This document shows, piece by piece, positions 1 through 11,500 of a DNA stretch of 25,044 nt (the stretch's first letter is position 1; each line of letters starts with the position of its first letter). The notes beneath the pieces were generated by a model that ran no database searches, was not told the origin of the DNA, and worked only from the letters and a program-made list of their open reading frames with translations. The translations under genes were made by a program, and so were the position numbers. The stretch comes from Lingula anatina (taxonomy: Eukaryota > Brachiopoda > Lingulata > Lingulida > Lingulidae): assembly GCF_001039355.2 (NCBI RefSeq), contig NW_019775214.1, positions 453,547 to 478,590 of the forward strand. The letters are read 5' to 3'.

Positions 1-659
1 TTTTTTCCTATTTTGCTGACTGATAAATGAAAATAAGGATTAAAATCGTGTTTTAATAACTTTTAATTAACTCTTTGATGTCATTGTGACATCAGTTCAT
101 TAATGGAATTCGCCAGAGAAGCAAACAAAAACATAGAAACATTGCCTATTCTATGTCATACAACAACAATTAAAAGAGATATTTTGGATCTCCATATTTT
201 CCAAATTATTTTCTGTAAAAGAGTTACACGCATCACAAAGAACCTCCATGTCAGTGTCTAGTCACAGTAACGGTCGCTGTTACGCTTGACCTCTTCTGTT
301 TGCTACCAGCGCTCTCAAGTGGTAAGGCATTCCTTGGGTTAGGTTTATAGAGTTCAATCTGGAATAACATTCCAGGCATCGGTCAAAATCTGTCCAATTT
401 GGTCCAGTTTTGTTGTAGGACATGTAGGCCATTGATTCGGCGAGTAATGGCCTACCCACATATTGTCTATGTGGTTCAAGTATGGCGATTTTGATTATCA
501 AGGTAGCTGCTCATTCCCTTGGTTCTGTAAGTAATCTGCTATTAAAAGTGCTATGTGTGTACCGGGAATTTCACCGTGCAACCTAAAATTGTTCCTAAGG
601 TGCCCCCTATCAAATGATAGTCAAGTGGTTCTCAGATTATTCCTTTATTTGATCTGGTT
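1..659. other. AT-rich non-coding sequence, no supported gene
   Basis: No recognisable domain in any frame. An open stretch on the minus strand (about 280-501) begins at TTG, matches no family I know and has no convincing splice context, so I do not call it a gene. Confidence 0.5.
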
Positions 660-960
660 CAGGTTTTCGTGGATGACCATCATTGGTGTTTTGGCACCAA
701 TGTGGTATCCACTTCAATTACTGACGCTGTTAATGACCTTAGTCACTTTAGACACTTTGGATGTCTGTAAACTCTGTTTTGACTGGTTGAGCGGTACAGG
801 TAAAAGCTGACCTCAATAAAGAAAGTCACGAGGTTTCAGTGTTCAACTCAGAAACGATCAGGGTCCCCAATTCATTAGAGAAACATACAACGATGTTTTG
901 CTGTTTACAGTGGGTTCCTCGGAGGTCGTCTGGTATTCTAACCAGCTAAACCAGTTTGGT
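660..960 (+). pseudogene. possible decayed LTR-retroelement integrase fragment
   Basis: From 853 one frame reads NDQGPQFIRETYNDVLLF and continues to a stop near 969. The D-Q-G-P-Q-F string resembles the second catalytic aspartate block of Ty3/gypsy and retroviral-type integrases (usually S-D-x-G-x-x-F). Upstream, 660-840 gives only a weak, frame-broken resemblance to the preceding part of an integrase core. No LTR, RT or protease is seen nearby, so this would be an isolated, long-dead remnant. The match is short and chance is not excluded. Confidence 0.35.
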
Positions 961-1591
961 GTTCGCTAAGGGCCTTGAAAAATGCGTTTTGGTGTCTATT
1001 TACCCCTCATTCTGAACGGACTGGGCGTTTTTTTGTTTAGTTGCAATAGCATATCCCGACAGACAATGGGTCCTGTACCCTGGTGGTAAGATTTCAATAC
1101 ATTGGTTGTGGCTTCTGTGTAGGTACATCAAACTGGGCATTACTCTATAAAACTGTGCGGACCGTTTCGTTTGGCGCAATTATCTGTCCGGCAATGTCTG
1201 TCTTTTTCGCGCCATTCTGCCTCAGATTAACAAATATGCAGAGCAATGCATAGCTCATTTTACACCTTGCAAAACCGACCACTCGCATGCAAAATTTCAA
1301 ATTTTTCTATGCAGTAGTTGCCGACATATGGATACTTATTTGACAGAACCATGCTTTGCCAAAGCCAAGCTTTGACCTGCCCAAAAGAGCACTACCCAAT
1401 TAAATCACTGCATATTACATAATGCAGCAGCGCAACAAACCTGGTATTCAGTTAATTGGAAGCGACACACCTGACTACACACTTCTCCATTCACATATCT
1501 TATATGAGATCGGAGTTTTTTGAAAAAAGAATGCATTTTTACCTAGGCATACCTTCGAAACTGAAATATTCCATATTAAATGGCAAGTCTG

Positions 1592-1594
<3 letters not shown>

Positions 1595-1634
<40 letters not shown>
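1595..1634. repeat. (AT)n microsatellite
   Basis: About 20 uninterrupted TA dinucleotides. They lie inside an open frame that would encode a run of Ile-Tyr, which is a repeat artefact. Confidence 0.95.
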
Positions 1635-1636
<2 letters not shown>

Positions 1637-2072
1637 TGTTTCTGAAAACCTACATATTTTCAGTTGAACACATTTGCTATTATATATCTTCATGACGCTA
1701 TAAAATAACTGAATCTGATTTGCATCTCTTAAATAAAGATGTTTAAATTTAAGAGGGTTGATTTTTGTTTCAAAATAAATAGTTCCTGTTTTTATCACTC
1801 TTACATATTTCAATGTTAGAGTAATAAAAATGAAAAACTTTAGAGGAAAATTCTTCTAGGCCTGTTGTCCAATTCATCCCGTTGAATATTTCAGTCTATG
1901 TATAGATTATTCCTCATAAGGTCTGTTGAGTATATAACATTACAGGCACGTGTTGGAGACAAAGATTACAATACTGATGGCCATGCAAGGGATGGGACGC
2001 AAACTAACACACACAACAACACACAATAACACACAACTCGAAAGCATCGCGAAATTGCGACAGCATGCAAGT

Positions 2073-2090
2073 ATAGCGATCGATCGCTAT
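2073..2090. repeat. 18-bp perfect palindrome
   Basis: The sequence atagcgatcgatcgctat equals its own reverse complement, centred on GATC repeats. It sits in a locally GC-richer, repeat-like patch (about 1945-2165) that also has CA-rich motifs. Possibly the centre of a small mobile element, but no terminal repeats were identified. Confidence 0.6.
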
Positions 2091-3759
2091 TTGCGACGGC
2101 GATTGTACTCACCTGCCAACTCAAACCCCTATCAAACCCAACGCGATTATAGCCTCGAACGCTACTAAAATTCGATTGCCACATAAAGTGAAGACGCCAT
2201 AACGTAAATACACACATTGTAATTTTATTTCAGTATGGTGCTAACCAAGATAATTTATAAGAATATCACAATTACAAGTACCGATGTTTAAAATGTTTGA
2301 CACCAATAAAATATCAATAAGCAAAGGGCACGTTTTTGGACTGATACAATTATTGATACATTGGTGAGTAGTGTTCAGTCTCAACATCACAGACACTGAG
2401 AAAGGTCTATAGTTACAAAGTAAAGTTCATATTCAAGGTTTAAGCATGATACACTTACACAAACTGATAAAAACATATATACCAGAAAGCACTGCATCAT
2501 TGTGTTGAGATAGATAAAAACACCTTTGAACTTGGCTGGCTTTTAGTTGTCAGTTTATTTAAAATTGCCGATACATGTTGTGGAATAGCCAATTAGCCAA
2601 TAAGCAGACAAGACAATGAGCACACATACACTCAATGTTACAAATACAAATAAAGTTTAAAACAATAATTCTGATAAACATAAATTAAAGCAAACTTAAG
2701 CACTTACATAACTGTGGAGTCTATAAAGTCATAGCAGGAGAGCCATGTCCTTCTCCTTTCAGAGTCAAGTAGCAGTGTGTGATGTGCAGTAGGTCCAAAA
2801 ATATCCATTGTCAAAAATTTAGGACATTTAACTGCACCTTGATAATATTAATATATCTATATAATTAAACATTGCAAGTCATAGGTGTTTTATGGAATCT
2901 ATGCATTATTTTGTAAAACAATATGTCAACAGCATGATCCCTTACAAAACATCTACATTTTGTGCAGTAACGTATGTGCTCGTATACAGGGTAATATGTA
3001 TTTAAATAACATGTCTTTGTGGAACATTTCATATCTGTACTTGAGATTAGATAAGATATAGTATTGTAATTTAATTACTGTATACTGCCTTGACTGCAAG
3101 TTCGGCATTTATAAATGAAGGTATATATATACTAGCTCTTCATTTCGTGATAATAAATTTGTACTTTAAGTTGTGCACAACGGAGACGCCTTAAATAAAC
3201 ATAATCCCTTACTTGGTTGCGCATTCACTCACGGAATCTGAGTTTATTTATTTACTTTTTATGTAAGTTTCTACATGAAATGAATATACTTCTACTTGGT
3301 TTTTACACCACGTGATTTACCAGAGGTTTACACCAGGTTTACTGGAAGAGCTCATCATAAAAAGGAACCTATACAAACAGTTATTTTCACTTCAATAGTA
3401 TACACCCAAGGAAAAAAAAACAGATATACCTCTATATAAAAGTACTCTACATGTAATAAAATTATAAAGACGACCTTTGCACCTTAGCAAAAACCACTGT
3501 TTATACTGATAAAACCACATACTGTTGTAGGGGTAACTGTATTCATGTATTTGTCTTGTCACATTATCACTGGCATCAAAAATAATGTCACATATATAAA
3601 TACATATAAAAGAATGTTTTTATTTCAATAATAACCCTGTGATAATTATCAGAAACATTTTCAGTCCCTCTGTACAGTTCTATATATATCATGCAAACAC
3701 ATAAACATTATGGCATTACTGTCCTGTACAATGGTATGTCAAGGACAATCAATAATGTC

Positions 3760-3791
3760 CGATGCTTGTATTTTGCAACTTGAATTCATAC

Positions 3792-3864
<73 letters not shown>

Positions 3865-4184
3865 ATGCATGGTAAGGTTACTCCTCTACATTCATATCTT
3901 ACTTATAGCACTTTACATTACTTGACCGTGGATATCTACATTGTTCCCTTTACTGATTTAATTATCATACATAAAAACATGAAGTTCGAGGCATGTATTT
4001 TGCTACTTTAATTCAAATCGTCAGATAAACTTGCATACTCTTATAAGGATAATCTTGTTCCAGTTGGTTCAGCTACATACATAGGAAGTTAAGCTTCTCT
4101 ACATTCATATCGTGCTTACAGTACTTTACACTACCGGCCCGTGGATATATACATTGTTCTGCTTTAATTACTTTACATAAAAAC
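3760..4184. repeat. diverged tandem duplication of about 200 bp
   Basis: Two copies are visible, about 3760-3986 and 3987-4184. Shared landmarks in order are the block cgatgcttgtattttgc / cgaggcatgtattttgc, then ctctacattcatatc, then cgtggatat(c/a)tacattgttc, then cataaaaaca. They look roughly 80 percent alike with indels. The first copy carries a 69-base poly(A) at the point where the second has ordinary sequence. Confidence 0.75.
3795..3863 (+). repeat. poly(A) tract, 69 bases
   Basis: An uninterrupted run of A. It may be the tail of an inserted retroposon or an expanded homopolymer. No SINE-like A/B box was recognised upstream. Its assembled length is uncertain because homopolymers this long are poorly sequenced. 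Confidence 0.95.
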
Positions 4185-4796
4185 AATCCCTCAAGAAATG
4201 CACGCTATCAACACAATATAAATATATGCGGTTACATAGGCTTACTTGCATAACTGACAAGTTTCAGAATGATAGTATCATATAAATACTCTCAGAAATA
4301 CTTAAATATATCTAACTAGACGCTGCTCTGAAATCTAAGCTATGCGTTATATTACAATTGCCATGAAAAGTATATTAACACACACACATATTCATGTGAC
4401 CAACATACATATACAGCAATAGTTAATTCCAATATTTACATTTTTCACTTTCATATATTTATTTTGCAAGTTGTTAAATACCCTTCTCTTGGGTCATAAA
4501 AGGGGGCATATAATGCTACCAGCTATTTGCTTCTTTCTACATAAATCCTGTTAAAATAATATACAGCACGTACTTACCGTTGTCTTAGGTGATCAAAACT
4601 GCAAAATATATACAACATGCAATATGATCGGCGTGTATTATCGTTTCCCTTCTTTATTTAACAACAACCGGTCTTTTTGTACATGGAGTGTTCCATATTG
4701 ACGATGCAAACAGGTCGTGGACGTTTTACCCTGAACTACACAAACACACACATACTTACATATACACGCATGCACATAGCCAAATACACTGATATA
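4185..4796. other. AT-rich non-coding DNA with CA-rich patches
   Basis: Short CA-rich runs near 4380 and 4740; otherwise no structure and no gene recognised. Confidence 0.5.
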
Positions 4797-7530
4797 GTTT
4801 TATTTTCAGGATGCTTTTGATCTGTCCTCACTGCAATGTGTTGAAATCATTTTATCTTCAGGATACTCCGATCTGCCCTCACTGCAATGTGTTGAAATCA
4901 TTTTATCTTCAAGATACTCTGATCTGCCCTCACTGAAATGTGTTGAAATCATTTTATCTTCAGGATACTCCGATCTGCCCTCACTACAATGTGTTGAAAT
5001 AATTTTATCTTCAGGATACTCCGATCTGCCCTTACTGCAATGTGTTGGTATTATTTTATCTTCGGGATGCTTCTGATCTGGTCCCACTGCAGTGTGATGA
5101 TATTGTTTAATCTTCAGAATGCTTATGATCTGGTTTTACTTTCATTGTGTTGATTTCCTTTTATCTTCAGAATGCTTCTGATCTAGCTTCACTTTCACTG
5201 TGTTGGTATCATTTTATCTTCGGAATGCTTCTGATCTGCTCTCACTGCAATGTGTTGATATCCTTTTTTTTTCAGTTTGCTTCTGATCTGGTCACACTGC
5301 AGTGTGTTGATATTGTTTAATCTTCGGAATGCTTCTGATCTGCTCTCACTGCAATGTGTTGATATCCTTTTTTTCAGGATGCTTCTGATCTGGTTTCACT
5401 GCAATGTGTTGATATTGCTTTATCTTCATAATGCTTCTGATATGGTCTCACTGCGTTGTGTTGATATACTTTTATCTTCAGGATGCTTTGGATCTAATTT
5501 GACTGCAATTAAAATGTGTTGATAATATTCTAACATCAGGATGCTTCTGATCCGATCTTACTGCAATGTTTTGATATCCTTTTATTTTCAGGATTCTTCT
5601 GATCTGGTTTCAATATGTGTTGATATTGTTTTATCTTCAGGATTCTTCGGAACTGGTCTCACTGCAATGTGTTGACAAAGTTGTATCTCCAGAATACTTC
5701 TGAATTGGTTTCACAGCAAGTAGTCCTGATCAGGGATACCGATATCCTTTTATCTACAGAATGCTTCGGAAGTGGTCTCACTGCATTTTGTTGATATTCT
5801 TTTATCTACAGGATGCTTCGGATCTGGTCTCACTGCAATGCGATGATATCCTTTTATATTCAGACTAATTATGATCTGGTTTCACTACAATTAAAATGTG
5901 TTGATATTATTTTATCTTCATAATAATTCTGATCAGGTTTCTCTGAAGTGTGTTGATATTGTTTTATCTTCGGGATGCTTCTGATCTGGTCTCACTGCAG
6001 TGTTTTGATATTGTTTTATCTCCGGGATGCTTCTGATCTGGTTTCACTGCAGTGTGTTGGTATTGTTTTATCTCCGGGATGCTTATGATCTTGTCTCACT
6101 GCAGTGTGTTGGTATTGTTTTATCTTCGGGATGCTTCTGATCTGGTCTCACTGCAGTGTGTAGGTATTGTTTTATCTTCGGGATGCTTCTGATCTGGTCC
6201 CACTGCAGTGTGTTGATATTGTTTTATCTTCGGGATGCTTCTGATCTGGTCTCACTGCAGTGTGTTGATATTGTTTTATCTTCGGGATGCTTCTGATCTG
6301 GTCTCACTGCAGTGTGTTGGTATTGTTTTATCTCCGGGATGCTTCTGATCTGGTCTCACTGCAGTGTGTTGGTATTGTTTTATCTTCGGGATGCTTCTGA
6401 TCTGGTCTCACTGCAGTGTGTTGGTATTGTTTTATCTTCGGGATGCTTCTGATCTGGTCCCACTGCAGTGTGTTGATATTGTTTTATCTTCGGGATGCTT
6501 CTGATCTGGTCCCACTGCAGTGTGTTGGTATTGTTTTATCTTCGGGATGCTTCTGATCTGGTCCCACTGCAGTGTATTGATATTGTTTTATCTTCGGGAT
6601 GCTTCTGATCTGGTCTCATTGCAGTGTGTGGATATTGTTTTATCTTCGGGATGCTTCTGATCTGGTCACACTGCAGTGTGTTGATACTGTTTAATCTTCA
6701 GAATGCTTCTGATCATGTTTTACTTTCACTGTGTTGATTTCCTTTTATCTTCATAATGCTTCTGATCTAGTTTCACTTTCATTGTATTGGTATCTTTTTA
6801 TCTTCGGAATGCTTCTGATCTGCTCTCACTGCAATGTGTTGATATCCTTTTTTTTTTCAGTTTGCTTCTGATCTGGTCTCACTGCAGTGTGTTCATATTG
6901 TTTTATCTTCAGGGTGCCTCTGATCTTGTCTCACTGCAGTGTGTTGGTATTGTTTTATCTTCGGGATGCTTGTGATCTTGTCTCACTGCAGTGTGTTGGT
7001 ATTGTTTTATCTTCGGGATGCTTCTGATCTTGTCTCACTGCAGTGTGTTGGTATTGTTTTATCTTTGGGATGTAGTTTCACACCGAGTAGTCCTGATCAG
7101 GGATACCAATATCCTTTTATCAACAGAATGCTTCGGATCTGGTCTCACTGCATTTTGTTGATATATCCTTTTATCTTCAGACTGATAATGATCTGGTTTC
7201 ACTGCAATTAAAATGTGTTGATATTTTTTTTATCTTTAGAATAATTCTGATCAGGTTTCACTGCAATGTGTTAAAATTGTTTTATCTTCAGAATTCTTCC
7301 GGTCTGGTTTTACTGCAGTGTGTTTATCTTCGGGATGCTTCTGATCTTGTCTCACTGCAGTGTGTTGGTATTGTTTTATCTTTGGGATGTAGTTTCACAC
7401 CGAGTAGTCCTGATCAGGGATACCAATTTGCTTTTATCTTCAGGATGCTTCTGATCTGGTCACACTGTAGTGTGTTGGTATCGTTTTTTCTTCACTATAC
7501 TTTCACTCTTTTATCAATACAATGTGTCCA
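4797..7530. repeat. 51/52-bp minisatellite array with higher-order structure
   Basis: About 50 tandem units of the type TTTTATCTTCGGGATGCTTC followed by TGATCTGGTCTCACTGCAGT and GTGTTGATATTG. Period is 52 bp in most of the array and 51 bp in the first five units (about 4806-5070). The 51-bp period is divisible by 3, so a 93-codon minus-strand frame stays open there; this follows from the repeat and does not indicate a gene. Units at about 5945-6665 are nearly identical (homogenised core), while flanking units are diverged. Variant blocks recur: about 5083-5310 resembles 6660-6890, and about 5700-5945 resembles 7075-7270. Many units contain CTGCAG. Confidence 0.93.
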
Positions 7531-7961
7531 TTGTGTACTGTGTTACTGTAAATGATTTTTTTTTTTTTTTTTGCGCCTTTAATATATTCGTATATTTTAC
7601 TCTGGGGCTTCAATCTCTTCTGTTGTTTCTATAACTGATAGTGACAGGTTATGGATGAATTGTTGTTTTTTTTTAATGTATGCTCAGGGCATCTTAGAGG
7701 TGTAATGTAACTGGGTCTTAAAGCTTATTCACAAAATGCGCTGGCACCCCTACTATGAAAAACGTTTTTTTTTGTCTTTGTTCTTCTATTTTCATGGTCA
7801 AATATACAGAAATTCATTGTCCTCTGGTATTATTGGAAAAATTGAAAAAAAATTGGAAAAAGAAAAGTTGAAAAAAAAAAAAAAACTGACGTGTTGTTCC
7901 CTTTTTAATACATTTGTTATAGAAAATATGTAAACAATTGCCACTGAGATGAAATTGGTGC
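7531..7961. other. non-coding spacer between two minisatellites
   Basis: Contains a poly(T) run near 7557-7572 and A-rich stretches near 7850-7885. No gene recognised. A minus-strand ATTAAA at 7904-7909 could serve as a poly(A) signal for the IAP gene, with no supporting evidence beyond position. Confidence 0.45.
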
Positions 7962-8157
7962 CATCCACGACCAGGATTATTTGATGACGAATCTGTTACT
8001 ATTCCTGACCAGGACTATTGGTGATGAATCCATTGCTATCCCTGACCAGGACTATTGATGATGAATCCATTGCTATCCCTGACCAGGACTATTGATGATG
8101 AATCTGTTGCTATCCCTGACCAGGACTACTTGATGATGAATCTGTTGCTATCCTTCA
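7962..8157. repeat. 37-bp minisatellite, five units
   Basis: Units read (t/c)cctgaccaggactattg then (g/a)tgatgaatc(c/t)(a/g)ttgctat. Three are 37 bp; the first and last vary by a base or more. It ends 178 bp downstream of the IAP stop codon, so it would fall in the 3' UTR if the transcript runs that far. Its core resembles the reverse complement of a variant in the adjacent 52-bp array. Confidence 0.9.
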
Positions 8158-8335
8158 GCGGGATTATGAGGCATATATGTCAATAAATACACTTCATACA
8201 GAAGCACAATAGTGTAACATTGATGAAAAATAAACGGTAGGTATAATGTGCATATATCAAAATTTCATGATTTACAGATATTTGTAATGGAGATTTGATA
8301 CCAGAATAACCGTGTCCCGGACGTTGACTTAGAGC

Positions 8336-8532
8336 TTAGCTTAATATCGATCTAACTGTGCCCTTGATTGCTGCTCTACAAATCGCACAATTCCTCAAAG
8401 CAGGTGCGCACTGGACACAGGAAACAAGATGGCCACAAGGCAGAAACACCACGCTAACTTCTTCGTCCATACAGATCTTACAGATGCGCTCTTCTTTCAG
8501 TCTTTTGTTTTCCTCAAGCAGGGACTTGGTTT
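8336..8532 (-). CDS. IAP last exon: RING finger and stop codon
   Basis: Encodes [15 protein letters not shown] then a C3HC4 RING with the exact IAP spacing C-x2-C-x11-C-x-H-x3-C-x2-C-x6-C-x2-C (residues 1216, 1219, 1231, H1233, 1237, 1240, 1247, 1250), ending [10 protein letters not shown] at the stop 8336-8338. All eight zinc ligands are present. The acceptor is attctag at 8533-8534, and the exon begins with the last two bases of a split codon, matching the phase of the UBA exon (GAA, Glu1199). Two positions differ from most active IAP RINGs: C-A-I-C replaces C-P-x-C, and Ile replaces the C-terminal Phe of the xxFxS tail. A glutamate/lysine-rich helix precedes the RING, as in cIAPs and XIAP. 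Confidence 0.95.
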
Positions 8533-11500
8533 CTAGAATACAATTGGTAAGACTTACTTCAAACACTGTTGATTAATATATAACGTTAATGTATAAGGGG
8601 AGGGACACAAATAAACACGTTTGCTCCTACAACTTTTAATCACTCATCTGTTAGAATGAGTATTCAGCACCTCTGGCAAAGCATTGCTTCTAATTGTAAA
8701 TACCGTAAATGATATATTATACCTGGATATGTTACCCTGTAGCAGCAAATTGTGAGTGTTGATGGTTTTAAAAATGATAATGATGTGCTGCTTAGTAAAA
8801 AAATAAATAAATATAAAATACATAATAATACATAAATAAAAGTGATTTATTTACAGAAACCTTTGCTGTCTATCTATATGCCTATTTCCTGAGGCATGCA
8901 AATTACTCCACGATTACTAAAAGTGCTTTGATACCAGCATTATGAATTTGATCTTGATATCAGTTCAATACCATCGGGCTGTATTCTGTTCCTTTTATTT
9001 AGTACATTGTTATCCCAATGGCAACCTAACCTAAGCATATATGTATAAGCTTTTAGCCAATATATAGTCTATAAGAAGCCCCTCGATATTGTTTCAAACC
9101 ATTTTTATTTTCACAAGTGCGATTTCTGTGCGATTTCAGATATTGCTAAAAGAAGAATAAATCAATATATACTGAAGGCCATTAACTACACTAACTGTGT
9201 CAAATGTTCATAAGTCGTCAGTAAAAAAAGCATAACTCGTTGTTCTTTCAGAACAATTATTACTTTCTAACCAATAGGAAGGCTTATGTTGCCGGTGGTA
9301 AGATTAATTTGACCTTGTCTGTTTTGAAGAGACGACCTTGATTTCTGAGTAGGACACACTCAAGTTCTTCTTTCTTTCCTGCAATAGTAACAGTCAAGTC
9401 ACAAGAGAGTAATTTGACTGCTCCTATTGGCTAGCCTACTCTCACACTCATAGAAAAAAGTTCATTCTACATGTTCAAATCAAGATTTATTGACAAGGGA
9501 TACAAAGTTAATATAAACAACAGTAATATGTTTGGTATATTTGAAGTTTAAAACACTCCTAATATTTTGCACTCGCCAGAATATATTAGGATGCTCCTTT
9601 CTAAACGTATTTTCTTGTCTGTCCTTATTGACTATAACGCATTGTAATTAGCTACATGGTGAAATGATATTTTGAGACAGATAACATTACACTATTATCA
9701 TCACCTTAAGGTTTCTAAGCAAATAAGCAACATTACAGTTGTTATCTATGCACGGTACTCTGGATTATAGTAGAAGTAGCTATATGACACACATTAAGTA
9801 CCCTTTCCCTTTGGGAATGGTATTTAAAACCACCACTAGAGGGACGCTTAGGCTGCAGGCTCCCGATTGGTCAGCCAGCTCACGTGGCGCATTCAAAATA
9901 ATTGGCAGTTAGAGCCTGGCAGCGTGTAAGGGCGCTCGAGCCCATTTTGCTTCAATTAGAATCGGCTTAAGCATAAGCGTCGAAGATTTTTTTTTGTTTT
10001 TTGTCACCCTGACAATGGCTGAAGAATTCCAATCTTGGGTGGAGGCTAACGAGCTGTCGGAAGATACGGTAGAATTCTTAAAGGATGCAGGATTCTTCTC
10101 ACTCAGGAGTTGCAAGAAACTCACAGAGCCACTCATACATAGACACTTCGGCGAATCACTACCGCTGGCTCAGATTCTCCTTCTCCAAGACGCTGTGCTT
10201 GTCCTACAGCAAGAGCATGGTGCTCAGAAACAGAACAATCAGAGTCCAGGTACGTCTAGAAGTGTGTCTGCTGCAACCTTTACTCCCGAAACTGGTGACA
10301 AGAAAACCCAAGACGAGACCCCAGCCATCTTGCCAGGGACATCCGGGACCCCTAATATGGCGGCTCCCAGCACGCAAACGGAAACAGAAAACACCAGGGA
10401 CCTCGATTACACCAGGCTATGCCAACTACTGGACATTGGGAACGGGAATGCGAATCAACCAAACAGAGGTCATCAGAGAGATTATGACGGTAAGGGGATT
10501 TTCGATGCTTTTTCAACTCCAGATAGACAAAGAAAACTTAACAAGCATCGCGACATACGCAGCTATGTAATGTTCGCAGACAAATTTGAAGCAAAACCTG
10601 ATACACCAGTCCGCATTGGCGATTTACAACTTTCCCTCTCCGACAGAAAACTCCCTCTGGAGCGCATCACTCCACTTCAATACACAGAAGAGTCGATGAA
10701 TATATTAAGGGAAATGGTGGCCGACGACGGCACGGACATTCAAACAGTCATGGTGTCAGCATCAGTTACTCAACTTCCCTACTTAATGAACTCTGCCAAT
10801 AGTGAAAGCATTCAACACCGTAACTGAGCAGTTTTTGCGTCCAGCTGCTATATAAGCTGGACGTTTTCTACAGCGGTATGCAGTGCGGCATCGACACACT
10901 CCGACGACCACAGCTTGTAGCAACGACCAGCGGCTCGACAGCAGCGGTTCTCTCCAGTGCCTTGCACCGGCCTACGACTCCGCAGTCACCCCGGCAGCTC
11001 GACAGCAGCGGTTCTCTCCAGCGCCTCGCACCGGCCTACGACTCCGCGGTCACCCCGGCGGCTCGACAGCAGGGGTTCTCCTCAGCGCCTCGCACCGGCC
11101 TACAACTCCGCAGTCACCCCAGCAGGTCGACAGCAGCGGTTCTCTCCAGCACCTCGCACCGGCCCAAGACTCGACTGTCACCCCGGCGGCTCGATATCGG
11201 TCTACTCGACTCCTGCACCACTCATCTGCCCACGACCCAGCAGTCATCCCGGCAGCTTACGACAGTGGTATCTCTCAATAGCAGTCCAACCGACAGCGAT
11301 CCATTTTGATTTGGTTTAATTTTATTTTCATTCAGTTTTTGTAACCATTTATTTGCTATTAAATTATTTATTTATTTATTTATTTACTTCGTTCTTGTTG
11401 CTTCTATCACCGTATCGTCCGCAACATTGGTCTCGTGAGCCGGATTTCAACACCTACAGCATGGATGAACGGACGCCTGGCTGCCTTCACTAAACATGTG

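Larger units (their letters stand above)
961..3759. other. AT-rich intergenic DNA
   Basis: No domain-bearing reading frame found on either strand. It holds an (AT)n microsatellite near 1595 and a short perfect palindrome near 2073. The open frames here (for example 1950-2168 on plus) are low-complexity or repeat-derived and are not supported as genes. Confidence 0.55.
10754..11426 (+). repeat. BEL/Pao LTR, copy 1
   Basis: Starts TGTCAGC and ends CGTCCGCAACA (TG...CA), followed after one base by a primer-binding site TGGTCTCGTGAGCCGG at 11428-11443. Contains a TATA box (ctatataag, 10848-10856) inside a 9-bp inverted repeat and a four-unit 64-bp tandem repeat at 10931-11186. The 3' part has T-rich and (TTTA)n sequence near 11355-11390. 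Ends were set by comparison with copy 2 at 12911-13455. Confidence 0.88.

Noticed and set aside
1456-1695. 79-codon plus-strand frame
   Set aside because: Mostly the (AT)n microsatellite read as Ile-Tyr; no domain.
4806-5087. 93-codon minus-strand frame with 17-residue repeats (EYPEDK...ISTHCSEGRS)
   Set aside because: It exists because the local repeat period is 51 bp (a multiple of 3). The same DNA is plainly minisatellite and the frame starts and ends with the array.
4797-7530. CRISPR-like array
   Set aside because: The units are contiguous with no spacers and the genome is eukaryotic; this is a minisatellite.
5277-7555. Plus-strand frames with repeated ASDLVSLQCV-type peptides
   Set aside because: Products of the 52-bp minisatellite; they shift frame every unit and have no gene context.
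7962-8157. Hammerhead ribozyme in the TGATGA-rich minisatellite
   Set aside because: CTGATGA followed by the GAAA core element is absent on both strands.
10878-11319. Overlapping plus-strand frames rich in S/T/P/R over the LTR, repeated at 13035-13348 and 15435-15827
   Set aside because: They are the 64-bp LTR repeat read in different frames, not coding sequence.
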